A program made the translations under genes and the position numbers. Below the pieces are notes generated by a model that searched no databases, was not told the origin of the DNA, and saw nothing but the letters and a program-made list of their open reading frames with translations. 23,991 bases of DNA from positions 1 to 23,991 of the forward strand of contig JAEYPA010000038.1 in assembly GCA_023411225.1 (NCBI GenBank). Direction: 5' to 3'. This DNA comes from Bacillota bacterium (GTDB lineage: Bacteria > Bacillota > Clostridia > Lachnospirales > Lachnospiraceae). Of this stretch, positions 7,502-16,279 are shown piece by piece. Positions within the stretch are counted from its first letter, which is position 1. Each line of letters begins with the position of its first letter.

Positions 7502-8410
7502 ATGAATAGTACAAATAAAAAACGATTTATTCGAATTATTACAATATTCTTTGGCATTGTATTGTTTTTTACCTTTTTTTCAAAAACGATATATAATATG
7601 AATTTACCAACTGTAACACTGACACAGCCAACTTCGGGCGCGTTGGAAAATGTCGTGGAAGGAACAGGATATGTAACCTATTCCAATACATGGAATATTT
7701 ATGGAGAGAACAATGGTCGTGTAAGGAAAATTTTAGTATCTTCCGGCGATAAAGTGGAAAAGAATCAGACGTTGATGATTGTACAAATGGATTCCAATCA
7801 AAGTGAAATTGAAGTAAAAGCTCCAAAAGCAGGCATTATCCTGACTGTTGGAGTTCAAAAAGATATGTATGTTATGGCGGTACAAAATACAGTTCTAGTT
7901 CAAATGGCGGAAGAATCCACTGCATGGATAGTTGATTTAGAGGTAGATACTGAAACTGCCAGTATGATAGATAAAAATAGTCAGGTTTCTTTGAAAATAG
8001 GAGATGTTTCAGAAAAGAAAGAAGGAAAGATTGTAGATATTAAATCTTTTATAAAGGATGATGGAAAAGAAGGGTATACCGTTTCAATCAGTCTTGAATG
8101 TTCAGATGATACTATTGCAGGGAAAAAAGTTGAAATTATAATCAGAAAGACAAGTAAAGAGTATGAAACCATTTTACCAAATTATACATTGAATAAAGAT
8201 GCACAAGGATATTATGTATTAGTATTAACTGAAAAAGAGAGCATACTGGGAAATAATTATGTTGTAACCAGAGTTTCCGTTGATTTGCTAGATACAGACA
8301 ATTCAAATGTGGCTGTTATGGGTATCAATTCTAACATGTCGGTAATCGCATCCAGTACATCAGAGATTCAAGAGGGTGATAGAGTTAAATATGATGAAAG
8401 TGGTGAGTAG
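7502..8410 (+). CDS. HlyD/RND-type membrane fusion (adaptor) protein
   Basis: A 302-residue protein with one N-terminal membrane anchor (about 9-30) and an extracytoplasmic body. Two half-motifs of the barrel-sandwich (lipoyl-like) domain are visible: NGRVRKILVSSGDKVEKNQTLM at about 70-91 and EVKAPKAGIILTVGVQKDMYV at about 104-124. Beta-rich segments follow, including VSLKIGD and KKEGKIVDIKS. The coiled-coil hairpin that usually separates the two halves is missing or very short. Adaptors of this family normally work with MacB-type exporters, and the next gene encodes a MacB-like permease. It starts three bases after the sugar permease stop, so it belongs to the importer operon, which is unusual. 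Its substrate and direction of transport are unknown. Confidence 0.87.
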   Translation: MNSTNKKRFIRIITIFFGIVLFFTFFSKTIYNMNLPTVTLTQPTSGALENVVEGTGYVTYSNTWNIYGENNGRVRKILVSSGDKVEKNQTLMIVQMDSNQSEIEVKAPKAGIILTVGVQKDMYVMAVQNTVLVQMAEESTAWIVDLEVDTETASMIDKNSQVSLKIGDVSEKKEGKIVDIKSFIKDDGKEGYTVSISLECSDDTIAGKKVEIIIRKTSKEYETILPNYTLNKDAQGYYVLVLTEKESILGNNYVVTRVSVDLLDTDNSNVAVMGINSNMSVIASSTSEIQEGDRVKYDESGE

Positions 8411-9544
8411 ATGAAGAAAAGCAGAATACTTCTCTTGTTAATGATACTTTTGCTTTTGTTTCTTTTTGGAACTGAGTTAGTAGTCGAAAAAGAGATACAA
8501 GACTCAGTAGGACAGTTTTTGTATGTATTTTCCTTTCATTCCGAAAAAAAGCAGTTTACCAGAACCCATCAAGAAATTTTGAGCGAGGCAGGATATGATA
8601 TCAGTTTTTTAATGGAAACTGAAATGAAGGTACCTTCTATCCGAGATACTAAAGTGATGCAGATAATTGCGACAAACGAGAATTTTTTATATCTTTCAGG
8701 GAAAAAGTTAATATCAGGAGGGTGGTTTAATAAGCAGCAGGTGGATAGAAGAAGAAAGGTTGCTGTCATAAGCAAAAAGGCTGCTTTTCAATTTTTTGGT
8801 ACAACAAAAGCGGTGTCTAATGAAATAGAAATTGCTGGCGTGATCTATGAAATAATAGGAGTTATGGAGCAAAATGAAGGGGCAGATATTTATATTCCCA
8901 TTGGTAATATGAAAGCTTACTACAACTATAATGAAAAGTATTCACAGTTGTGGTGCAATCTTCAAAATGAAGCAGATACAAGTCTTTTTTTACAGAGATT
9001 AGGCATCAGTGATAGTGATGTTTCTATTTTTCAGAGTGGTGAATACCAGAAGATAATTAATCTGCGTATTAAAAGCATTGTCTTTATGATAGGAGCATGG
9101 ATAATTGTATTATTATTAAAAAATATGTATCGAAACGCTCAAAAAATTGGGTGCAGTGTTAGAGAGTTTCTACAGATGAATTATGTCACGGAATTTAGGA
9201 AACTGATAAAACAGAAAAACGTGATTAAAAACATATTAGGATTCGGCATTTCTGGTGTAAGCATTATTTTAATTTATAAAATGATAAGGTTTGAATTATT
9301 ATGGCCGGGTAAAGAAGAATTAGAGACAGGACACGGGATTTTGTTGTCTATAGCGCAGGTGTTAAAATTTTATATGCAGCCTCATCTTAGAATTAGCATC
9401 TACGATGAGTTGAATTTATGGAACGTATTATCAATTATTTTATGTTTTTTAATACTACTTGCAGGAAGCATTTTTGTTTATGCAGTAGGAACAGCAAGGC
9501 GCAGAAAAACTACCGATGCGTGTCATTCAGAAGATACAGAGTAG
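8411..9544 (+). CDS. Small MacB/FtsX-type ABC permease
   Basis: A 377-residue membrane protein that begins directly after the adaptor stop (no gap). It has TM1 at about 4-22, then a MacB-type extracytoplasmic core: SGKKLISGGWF, RRKVAVISKKAAFQFFG and VIYEIIGVMEQNEGADIYIPIGNM (about 94-175). Further helices lie at about 220-240, 275-291 and 336-360. This is the four-helix MacB plan, but the core is shorter than usual. No LolD/MacB ATPase is encoded next to it, and the only ATPase remnant downstream is of the sugar-importer type. It could form an exporter or sensor with the HlyD-like protein, or act on the neighbouring kinase. No role is shown by the sequence. Confidence 0.8.
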   Translation: MKKSRILLLLMILLLLFLFGTELVVEKEIQDSVGQFLYVFSFHSEKKQFTRTHQEILSEAGYDISFLMETEMKVPSIRDTKVMQIIATNENFLYLSGKKLISGGWFNKQQVDRRRKVAVISKKAAFQFFGTTKAVSNEIEIAGVIYEIIGVMEQNEGADIYIPIGNMKAYYNYNEKYSQLWCNLQNEADTSLFLQRLGISDSDVSIFQSGEYQKIINLRIKSIVFMIGAWIIVLLLKNMYRNAQKIGCSVREFLQMNYVTEFRKLIKQKNVIKNILGFGISGVSIILIYKMIRFELLWPGKEELETGHGILLSIAQVLKFYMQPHLRISIYDELNLWNVLSIILCFLILLAGSIFVYAVGTARRRKTTDACHSEDTE

Positions 9545-9566
9545 TGGTCAGGAAAGGATGAGAGCA

Positions 9567-10067
9567 ATGGTAAGTATAAAATTAGAGCCTATTAAAAAAT
9601 ATGTGACAATGGATTCCGGGCAGTTAAGGATTCTAACATGGAAATTGAAGAGAAGGTTATGAATTCGGAAAAAATGTTGGATATAGAGCAACAGCTGAAA
9701 AAGAAACCCAAGGTATTCCTCATGGATGAGCTTCTGTCCAATCTGGATGCCAAGTTGTGTATGCAGATGTATCGTATTTTCCAAACTCTACGAGAGATTA
9801 GGTGGGACTATGATTTATGTAACCCTTGATCAGACCGAGGCTACGACTCTAGGTACCTGAATCGTGGTCATGAAGGATGGTGTTATCCAGCAGGTAGATA
9901 CTCCGCAGAACTTGTACAACAGCCGGAATAACTTGTCTATTGCAGGATTCATCTGTTCTCCACGGATGAATTTTGTAGGCAGCCAAATGACAGCCAGGGT
10001 CAATCCGGAAACGACTACAAGAACCGGATATGCAGTCAGGACAGAAGACCAAGGTATTCTATTGTGA
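9567..10067 (+). pseudogene. Gutted sugar-importer ATPase (MsmX/UgpC/MalK type)
   Basis: Pieces of one ATPase lie in order but in different frames. The N terminus MVSIKLEPIKKYV starts at 9567 behind a ribosome site. In the frame open from 9638, EIEEKVMNSEKMLDIE runs straight into KPKVFLMDELLSNLDAK, the Walker B and D-loop region. From about 9808 follow YVTLDQTEATTLGT, a TGA, IVVMKDGVIQQVDTPQNLYN and GFICSPRMNFVG. The Walker A region and the LSGGQ signature are deleted, DEP has become DEL, and the H-loop His is Leu. It cannot work as an ATPase. It was most likely the ATPase gene of the operon ending at 9544. Its 3' end runs directly into transposase remnant sequence. Confidence 0.9.
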
Positions 10068-10341
10068 TGCCGGGAAGCCATATCAAATGGGAGCCATCGA
10101 GGTCAACCATGAACTAATTCGTCGAATTCTTCGAAAGAGAACAAGCTTTGATGACCTGACCCAGGAAGAGATCAATCGAATGATGAACCACATTAACTCC
10201 TACAAAAGAAAGAAGCTAAACAATCGTAGTCCCTACGAAACGTTCAGCTTCTACCACGGAGAAGAGATTATGCGTAAACTTGGATGTGAACCAGTCGCAC
10301 CTGGTGACATCCTGCTAATACCTTCTCTTCTAAAAAAATAA
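10055..10341 (+). pseudogene. 3' fragment of an IS30-family transposase
   Basis: From about VFYCDAGKPYQ to the TAA at 10339-10341 the frame encodes the last 95 or so residues of an IS30-type transposase. They include the region of the catalytic Glu (AIEVNHELIRRIL) and the C-terminal NHINSYKRKKLNNRSPYETF and PSLLKK. It resembles the corresponding part of the intact transposase at 10573-11880 but is clearly a different element (for example LGCEPVAPGDI against LDLRAIEADEV). The 5' two thirds are missing; the junction with the ATPase remnant at about 10055 marks an old deletion. Confidence 0.88.
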
Positions 10342-10390
10342 ACTGAATTGTAAGCCGCCAACACCTGTCAATATGTTGAAGAGAGGGGTG

Positions 10391-10440
10391 GATTCTCCGA
10401 TTACAAAAATTTATTCTCACTTACAAAGATTGATTCTCCG
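10391..10440 (+). repeat. Three short repeats behind the transposase fragment
   Basis: ATTCTC recurs at 10392, 10413 and 10433, each time in a similar 20-21-base unit; the first two units continue with TTACAAA. GATTCTCCG occurs exactly at 10391-10399 and 10432-10440. These are probably subterminal repeats at the right end of the broken IS30-type element. Confidence 0.55.
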
Positions 10441-10505
10441 TGTACACCTTAAATGAAAATCTAACTGCAAGTTTTAAACTTTTGTTGCTTTTACTCTTAC
10501 AAATA

Positions 10506-11934
10506 GGTGGAATTTACTTTTACATAATGGAAATGCTTTACCTATGGTTATCTACCTACCAAGGAGTGTCGTATGAATATAAATGATAAGTATCAAAAGC
10601 AGTTAACTTTACAGGATCGATATGTGATTGAGGATGGATTAAGTCATGGTGAAGGTATTGCAAATATAGCAAGAACTTTAGGTAAAGACATCACCACTAT
10701 TTCAAGAGAAGTTCGTAAACACAGAATCGGTGATGAAGGTTTTACTAGCAATCATAATGACTGCCGATATCGGATGTATTGTCAAAAGCAGTCAGTATGT
10801 AAGGAATGTATCAAGGTAAAGAAATGCTGTTCCTGTAAGATAGTAGATTGCAGAATATACTGCAGCGATTATCGCTCGGATATGTGCAAAAATACTCTTC
10901 GTGCCCCTCATGTATGCAATGGGTGTAATGACATTTATGAATGTAGAAAACCTCATTTTTATTATCGGGCAAATGTGGCCTATGATGCCTATAAAGTAGT
11001 ACAAAAGGAATCGCGTATGGGCATAGGTTTCTCTAGACAAGATATTTATGAACTAGATTGCTTGATAACTCCTTTATTAAAACAAGGGCAATCTATTGCT
11101 CATATTTTTTCAACCCATAAAGATGAGATTCCTTGTGGTATGAAAACATTATACAACTATATTGACCAAGGGTTGTTTACTGTCCGAAACATTGATCTTC
11201 CAAAGAAAGTAAAATACAGAGAACGTAAGAAAAAACGACAAGAACCAACCATCGATTATAGTTATCGTCAAAACCGCACGTATAAAGAGTATCAAACGTA
11301 TATTAGGGAGCATCCAGAGGTTAATGTCGTTGAGATGGATACCGTTCATGGGTCGAATAAAACAGGGAATGTCATGCTCACGTTATTATTTCGGAGCTGC
11401 AATTTCATGCTTATTTTCTTAATGCCAGAATGCACAAAAGAGTGCGTAAAGCAAGTGTTTGACAGTCTAACAGAGCTTCTTGGAATAGAAGTATTTCGTA
11501 TAGTATTTCCACTCATCTTGACAGATAATGGATCAGAGTTTAAGGGTGCTGAAGACCTGGAAAATGATAAGATGAATACCTTCAGGACTCATGTGTTTTA
11601 CTGTGATCCACTGGCTAGCTGGCAAAAGGCAAAATTAGAAAAGAATCATGAATATATTCGTAAAGTAATACCCAAGGGAGTGCCTCTTACGAACAATACC
11701 CAACAGGATATGACATTGCTAACCAATCATATCAATAGTACAGCTAGAGCTAGTTTAAATGGTAGAACTCCCTATGAACTAGCTCAGCTGTTGCTTCCTT
11801 CAAAGCTGTTTGAGGCTTTAGACCTAAGGGCTATTGAAGCAGATGAAGTGATGCTTAAGCCCGCATTGCTGAAATATTAAATAATAATTATTAGCGTAAG
11901 GTAGAAGCCATCCTATAAAAAAGTAAATGCAACG
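10506..11934 (+). mobile_element. IS30-family insertion sequence, intact
   Basis: A transposase gene is flanked by imperfect inverted repeats. The left end 10506-10525 (GGTGGAATTTACTTTTACAT) and the reverse complement of 11915-11934 agree at 15 of 20 positions, including the 10-base core ATTTACTTTT. The size, about 1.43 kb, is too long for the smallest IS30 elements but fits a 435-residue transposase. The exact ends are uncertain, because an 18-base copy of the left end follows directly at 11936-11953. Confidence 0.75.
10573..11880 (+). CDS. IS30-family transposase
   Basis: A 435-residue DDE transposase. The N-terminal helix-turn-helix (about 13-50) has LTLQDRYVIEDGLSHGE and DITTISREVRKH. 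A Cys-rich region (about 60-135: CRYRMYC, CKECIKVKKCCSC, CNGCND) probably binds zinc and is typical of one IS30 subgroup. The catalytic core shows VVEMDTVHG (first Asp), ILTDNGSEF (second Asp) and LEKNHEYIRKVIP (Glu). The C terminus NHINSTARASLNGRTPYEL closes the family signature. The start follows AAGGAG (10560-10565). The frame is complete, so the element may still be active. It cuts and re-joins its own ends and inserts elsewhere through a circular end-to-end intermediate, as known for IS30. Confidence 0.96.
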   Translation: MNINDKYQKQLTLQDRYVIEDGLSHGEGIANIARTLGKDITTISREVRKHRIGDEGFTSNHNDCRYRMYCQKQSVCKECIKVKKCCSCKIVDCRIYCSDYRSDMCKNTLRAPHVCNGCNDIYECRKPHFYYRANVAYDAYKVVQKESRMGIGFSRQDIYELDCLITPLLKQGQSIAHIFSTHKDEIPCGMKTLYNYIDQGLFTVRNIDLPKKVKYRERKKKRQEPTIDYSYRQNRTYKEYQTYIREHPEVNVVEMDTVHGSNKTGNVMLTLLFRSCNFMLIFLMPECTKECVKQVFDSLTELLGIEVFRIVFPLILTDNGSEFKGAEDLENDKMNTFRTHVFYCDPLASWQKAKLEKNHEYIRKVIPKGVPLTNNTQQDMTLLTNHINSTARASLNGRTPYELAQLLLPSKLFEALDLRAIEADEVMLKPALLKY

Positions 11935-11953
11935 TGTGGAATTTACTTTTACA
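11919..11953 (+). repeat. Abutted IS30 ends (right end next to an extra left end)
   Basis: The right terminal repeat (11915-11934) is followed after one base by 18 bases identical to the left terminus (11936-11953 against 10507-10524, GTGGAATTTACTTTTACA). As a result AAAAGTAAAT and ATTTACTTTT face each other across 12 bases, as in an IS30 end-to-end junction. Confidence 0.7.
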
Positions 11954-12312
11954 ACATAAATTTCATAGGTTTCTTTTCTATACGCAAAAATACCCTTAAT
12001 TACAAATATTTTAATTTATTATTGCCCAAAAGAATCAGAATTACACGTGGATAGAGGTGGGAAAATGCTTATAACTAGAGGTTATTATTACATACATAAT
12101 AACTATACCTTAGTTGCGTTTAGATTTTCATTCAAGGCTTAAGTTTTTCAACTCACCCATAAGATATTAGTTGGGAGGATGAATAGTAGGAAAAGTAAAA
12201 TGTCGATAAAAACTGGTAATAAATAAGATAATATGGTAAAATACAAGTAATTATATATTAATGTATTAGTAAATATATAGACTATTGATAAAGTGAAGGG
12301 TACGGGGGTATT
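11954..12312. other. Non-coding leader before the SIR2-STAND gene
   Basis: Very AT-rich, with no gene. It holds a hairpin, 12081-12088 (GTTATTAT) with 12096-12103 (ATAATAAC), seven-base loop. After a bulge the outer bases AACTA (12073-12077) and TAGTT (12111-12115) pair as well. No convincing -35/-10 pair stands out, and the ribosome site of the following gene is a weak ACGGGGGT. Confidence 0.5.
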
Positions 12313-14694
12313 ATGAAATTTGAAAAAGAGGCATTATTTAAGGAATTAGTTAAAAAGCATGGCATGAATTTATATTTAGGAGCAGGTTTTTCAGTGTATG
12401 CTTATAATAATGATGATGTAAGCTTACCCTTAGGAAATATAATAAATGAAAAATTAATAGAGTTATTTGAGTTAGACAAAGGAAGAGTACTAACTTTGGG
12501 AAAAACATGTCAGAAGGTTAAGAAAGACAATGCCGATATGTTGGAGCGGGTTTTAAAAGATACGTATACAGTAAAGAGATTTGATGAGGAATATTTATCC
12601 TTAACAAGATTGCCAATAAAGAACATTGTAACAATCAATATAGACGATTTAGTTGAAAAGATATTTGGTAATGTCAATTCGACTAAGAATATTTCTGATA
12701 CAAAGATATATGGTTCATTAGAACGGGACAATGTGGTGAACTTATATAAACTACATGGATCAGTAACATATACATTGGGAAGTGATATGTCATTTACAGA
12801 AAAGGAATTAATGGATCTTTTCATCAGAGATAGAGGGTTATTTAATACTGTTACATACAAACTATCTATATGCCCTACAATTTTTTGGGGAACTAGTTTA
12901 TCAGATAGCAATACATTGGAATTAATTAGTAATAGTGAGTATTATAGCAAATCAATAATGCCAAAATGGCTTGTTGTATATCCAGAAGAAAAAAATAAGG
13001 AGCTAATAGAAGATTTTAGGGACTTAGGATTTTATATAATTGAAGCCGATACAAAAGAGTTAATTAATTATCTCAATGAAGAGGAATACTGTACCACTAT
13101 AAAAGAAAGTAAAAATATGTACAGCAAGTATAGGGAGATATTCCCTGCAAATTTTATTTGTAATGAACTAAGAAAATCAGGACTAAGGAGACCAGTCATA
13201 GATTTTTTTGCTGGAGCGGAACCTCAAATATCAGATATTTACTCATCAAATGTTGGAAAAACATCTTATTATGCTAATGCTTTAGAAGTAATACTAACAG
13301 GAGAGGTTACACTTCTTACTGGTATACCAGGATGCGGTAAATCGACACTTCTTATGCAGTTAGCATTTTCAAATGATATAGATGGTCGTAAATTTTGGTT
13401 TAATAGTATCATTAGATCAGAGGCAGAGAGATTAGTGGAAGTAGTAGAATATGATAAAAATGTTGTGGTTTTTATTGATAATTTATATAACAATATTGAT
13501 GCACTTCAAGTATTAAAAGATGCTAAGAATATTAAGCTTGTCTTAGCGGAGAGAGCATTAAATTTTGAATATGTAAAAAGATTTCTAAGTATATCCTCTG
13601 ATAGAATAATTGATATAAGTAATTTATTATCTAATGATATTCAAAATATTTGTAAATCGATGAACCGCTCGAGTGGAGAAGCAATCGATTTAATGAAACA
13701 GAATGACAATGTATCACTGCTTGAAATTGTATTCTTTGCTTCGATTAATGCTAAAATTCAAGAAAGAATAAAGAGATATATTGAAGACTTAAAAAAATAT
13801 TCAGATCCAAAATTGAAAATTAACTTGTTGGAATTATTTGCACTGGTCAACTATACTAGTTATTGTGGCATTCCAATTTCAATGGATATGTTATATTTTT
13901 ATTTCAGTGATTGTATAGAGAATTATAATGATATTATTATTGCATTGGATAAAATGAATCAAATTATTGTTGAAAGTGAAGATACAAATCTGTATGAAAA
14001 TGATCAAAACTATATGGTGATGAGAAGTAAATTATTTGCTGAAAAATCATTATATTTATTGCCAGAAAAAGTAATGGCACAAGTATTAGAGAGCTTTTTA
14101 GATAGGATAAGTGTTCAAGTTATTTTTCGATACGATATATTTAAAAGAAGGGCATATGATGCTGATATAACAAAACGTGCATTTAACATTAATCAGGGTA
14201 TAAAATTTTATGAGAGGTTACTTGATAATAATAAGTCACCATATATTCGGCATCAGTACGCATTGTTTCTACAAAGAAAAGATAAAATAGATTTAGCATG
14301 GCAACAAATAGATCAGGCATACACAGATAGTAAAAAGAAGATATTTTCCATAGCTAATACACATGCAATAATACTATTCGAAATGAACATGGGGAATCAG
14401 ACATCTGATACTGATATTGATTTGTTTAAGTCAACAATAGAAAAATCTTTTACTACTTTAGAATTCTGTATTACACAAGATGTCAGAGTAAACTACCATG
14501 TATTAACATATGCTAGAAATACAATAAGATACTATGAAAAATATGGCATCGATGAATATGCTGAACGATATATTGAAAGTGCTTTGAATCAGTTAAATAT
14601 AATACTAAGTTCAGGAGAGTATATTTTTAGAGGAACATACAGAGAATTGAAAAGTTTACAGAGTGAACTAAACAGTATTAAGGTAATTATATAG
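12313..14694 (+). CDS. SIR2-STAND NTPase, probable antiphage effector
   Basis: A 793-residue cytoplasmic protein. The N-terminal SIR2-like domain (about 1-270) has GAGFS (23-27), TINIDDLVEK with N109 and D111, KLHG with His148, and FWGTSLSDSN (about 198). These positions correspond to NAD-binding and catalytic residues of bacterial SIR2 NADases. A STAND-type P-loop NTPase follows, with Walker A GIPGCGKST (337-345) and Walker B VVVFIDN with D389. The C-terminal third is helical and may form TPR-like repeats (HQYALFLQRKDKIDLAWQQ). This SIR2-NTPase-sensor order is that of Avs5-type and related defence proteins, which sense phage products and deplete NAD. Family placement is firm by domain, the exact subtype is not. 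It is strongly AT-rich, unlike the tuf and GH51 genes, suggesting transfer. Confidence 0.88.
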   Translation: MKFEKEALFKELVKKHGMNLYLGAGFSVYAYNNDDVSLPLGNIINEKLIELFELDKGRVLTLGKTCQKVKKDNADMLERVLKDTYTVKRFDEEYLSLTRLPIKNIVTINIDDLVEKIFGNVNSTKNISDTKIYGSLERDNVVNLYKLHGSVTYTLGSDMSFTEKELMDLFIRDRGLFNTVTYKLSICPTIFWGTSLSDSNTLELISNSEYYSKSIMPKWLVVYPEEKNKELIEDFRDLGFYIIEADTKELINYLNEEEYCTTIKESKNMYSKYREIFPANFICNELRKSGLRRPVIDFFAGAEPQISDIYSSNVGKTSYYANALEVILTGEVTLLTGIPGCGKSTLLMQLAFSNDIDGRKFWFNSIIRSEAERLVEVVEYDKNVVVFIDNLYNNIDALQVLKDAKNIKLVLAERALNFEYVKRFLSISSDRIIDISNLLSNDIQNICKSMNRSSGEAIDLMKQNDNVSLLEIVFFASINAKIQERIKRYIEDLKKYSDPKLKINLLELFALVNYTSYCGIPISMDMLYFYFSDCIENYNDIIIALDKMNQIIVESEDTNLYENDQNYMVMRSKLFAEKSLYLLPEKVMAQVLESFLDRISVQVIFRYDIFKRRAYDADITKRAFNINQGIKFYERLLDNNKSPYIRHQYALFLQRKDKIDLAWQQIDQAYTDSKKKIFSIANTHAIILFEMNMGNQTSDTDIDLFKSTIEKSFTTLEFCITQDVRVNYHVLTYARNTIRYYEKYGIDEYAERYIESALNQLNIILSSGEYIFRGTYRELKSLQSELNSIKVII

Positions 14695-14797
14695 CTGGCA
14701 TGTACTGCAAAAAATGTATATATAAGCATTTAGAAGCATGGTATTAATGATGATTTTATCCTGTTTATTTACAGGTAAATATGGGGGATTAGGGATT

Positions 14798-15586
14798 ATG
14801 ATAGATAACATAAAGGGAATAATAAATGCGACTATCAAGTATTCGAGGTTAAAATTGGCTGATAGTCCTATAGGTAATGAGTACTGTATACAATTAATGA
14901 ATAATAACTATGAGGAAAGTTTATATTGTCCGAAATGTTCTGATGCAAGACAGCATACGGTAGAACAATTTAGTAATCAACAATCTTTCCACTTGTATAA
15001 GCCTTCGATGCGGATAGAGTTTACATCTTTACCAGTAGTTTGGATAGCAAAATGTTTACAGTGCAAGACAATATCTATATTAGTATTATATAAAGGGCCG
15101 AAAGAATTAGAATTAGCAGTACTACATGATACTTATGGTGGTTGTATTACTGAACACACGCCAACAGAAGTAAAATATTACATTGATCAAGCATATAGAG
15201 CTAAGTCAGTTAATGCATTAACTGCAGCTATGTCTATGTATCGTTCATCATTAGAATGGATATTATATAATCAAGGTTTTAGGGATGGAATGTTGGGAAA
15301 GAAAATAAGTGATTTGGAAAAGGCAATTAATCAAGAGAAAGCTCCTAACTGGGCTATGAATATGCCGACTGAATTATTAAAAGCGATAAAAGATATTGGA
15401 AATGGAGCAGTACATACCAATGATGGAGATATATTTAAACAGCAAGAGATAGATAAGGAATTGATAGAATTAGTGGAAGTTGTTTTTTGTGAGTTGTTAG
15501 ATATAATTTACGAACAGCCATTAAAACGCAAAACAAACTTGTTAAAACTGCAATCAGTTGCAAAAAAAATGAAAGATGAAAAATAG
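14798..15586 (+). CDS. Zinc-ribbon DUF4145 protein beside the SIR2-STAND gene
   Basis: The frame is open from ATG 14738, but ATG 14798 is preferred: GGGGGATTAGGG lies before it and the extra 20 residues are hydrophobic and unlike the family. That gives 262 residues. Two CxxC pairs (C44/C47 in CPKC, C86/C89 in CLQC) frame a probable zinc ribbon. The C-terminal part (about 140-245) matches the DUF4145 pattern: YIDQAYRAKSVNALTAAMSMYRSSLEWIL, then DIGNGAVHTND with His206. DUF4145 domains are often encoded with restriction or defence genes and have been compared with HEPN domains. The family name is from memory of the pattern, and no activity can be claimed. It lies 103 bases after the SIR2-STAND gene on the same strand. 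Confidence 0.82.
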   Translation: MIDNIKGIINATIKYSRLKLADSPIGNEYCIQLMNNNYEESLYCPKCSDARQHTVEQFSNQQSFHLYKPSMRIEFTSLPVVWIAKCLQCKTISILVLYKGPKELELAVLHDTYGGCITEHTPTEVKYYIDQAYRAKSVNALTAAMSMYRSSLEWILYNQGFRDGMLGKKISDLEKAINQEKAPNWAMNMPTELLKAIKDIGNGAVHTNDGDIFKQQEIDKELIELVEVVFCELLDIIYEQPLKRKTNLLKLQSVAKKMKDEK

Positions 15587-15853
15587 TGATAGAATATTTT
15601 AGTTCAGGAGATTATTTTAACAGCAGTAGATTATAAACCCAAGCAAAATAACATTACTAGGTATATATCTATATTGCATACTAATTAAACGTAAGCAAAT
15701 ATACACATGGTAGATATCCCAAATCTGTCAAGTTTATATAGTTAAAATCATGCAAGTTGTTTTACATAGTAGCAATTCTTATAGATTAACCACTGTAGTT
15801 CATTATATGTAATATAGGATATTAATTAAAATTAGAATACGAGGTGATATTTA

Positions 15854-16279
15854 GTGGAAATAATAAAAACTTGCATTCCTATTGTAGTGGGAGCACTTAT
15901 TGCAATAGTACCAACTATGATAGAAAAGCATAGTGATCGTAAGAATATCAAGGAAGAAAATCAATATAAAAGAAAGCAAGAAATGTATGTTGAACTTATC
16001 TTACTATTTAGTAAAGTCTTAAAAAATCAGTGTTATAATGTAGATTTAGATTTGTTACGAAATCATATAAATTTGATAAGTATAACAGGAAACATAGAAG
16101 TGGTTAAAGCTTTAAACAATTATATTGATACATGGGGAATTAAAGATGAGACAGAACAAAATAGTAAATACTGTGAACTGTTAAAAGTCATACGTGTTGA
16201 TTTGGAGATTGATAAGAAGATAAATGATAACTTTCCTTCAATTGGATTGAGAGACATTAATATTAAAAGTAATTTGTAG
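15854..16279 (+). CDS. Small membrane-anchored protein, possible third cassette member
   Basis: A 141-residue protein starting at GTG 15854, six bases after GAGGTGAT (15841-15848). Residues 5-21 (KTCIPIVVGALIAIVPT) form one membrane segment. The rest is charged and helical (EKHSDRKNIKEENQYKRKQEMYVEL onward) and probably cytoplasmic. I do not recognise a family. Small proteins of this plan occur in phage and defence islands. It shares the strand and low-GC character of the two genes before it, but 267 bases of spacer separate them, so a common transcript is uncertain. Confidence 0.72.
   Translation: MEIIKTCIPIVVGALIAIVPTMIEKHSDRKNIKEENQYKRKQEMYVELILLFSKVLKNQCYNVDLDLLRNHINLISITGNIEVVKALNNYIDTWGIKDETEQNSKYCELLKVIRVDLEIDKKINDNFPSIGLRDINIKSNL

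Noticed and set aside
9638..9829. Short frame containing LMDELLSNLDAK as a small functional ATPase
   Set aside because: It lacks Walker A and the signature motif, and its sequence continues in other frames; it is one piece of the broken ATPase gene.
12180..12227. Tiny frame beginning near GGGAGGATG before the SIR2-STAND gene
   Set aside because: Only 15 codons, low-complexity basic sequence, and the GGGAGG touches the ATG, so spacing is wrong.
14738..14797. Upstream start for the DUF4145 protein
   Set aside because: The 20 extra residues are hydrophobic without being a proper signal peptide. No ribosome site lies before 14738, while a purine-rich site precedes ATG 14798.
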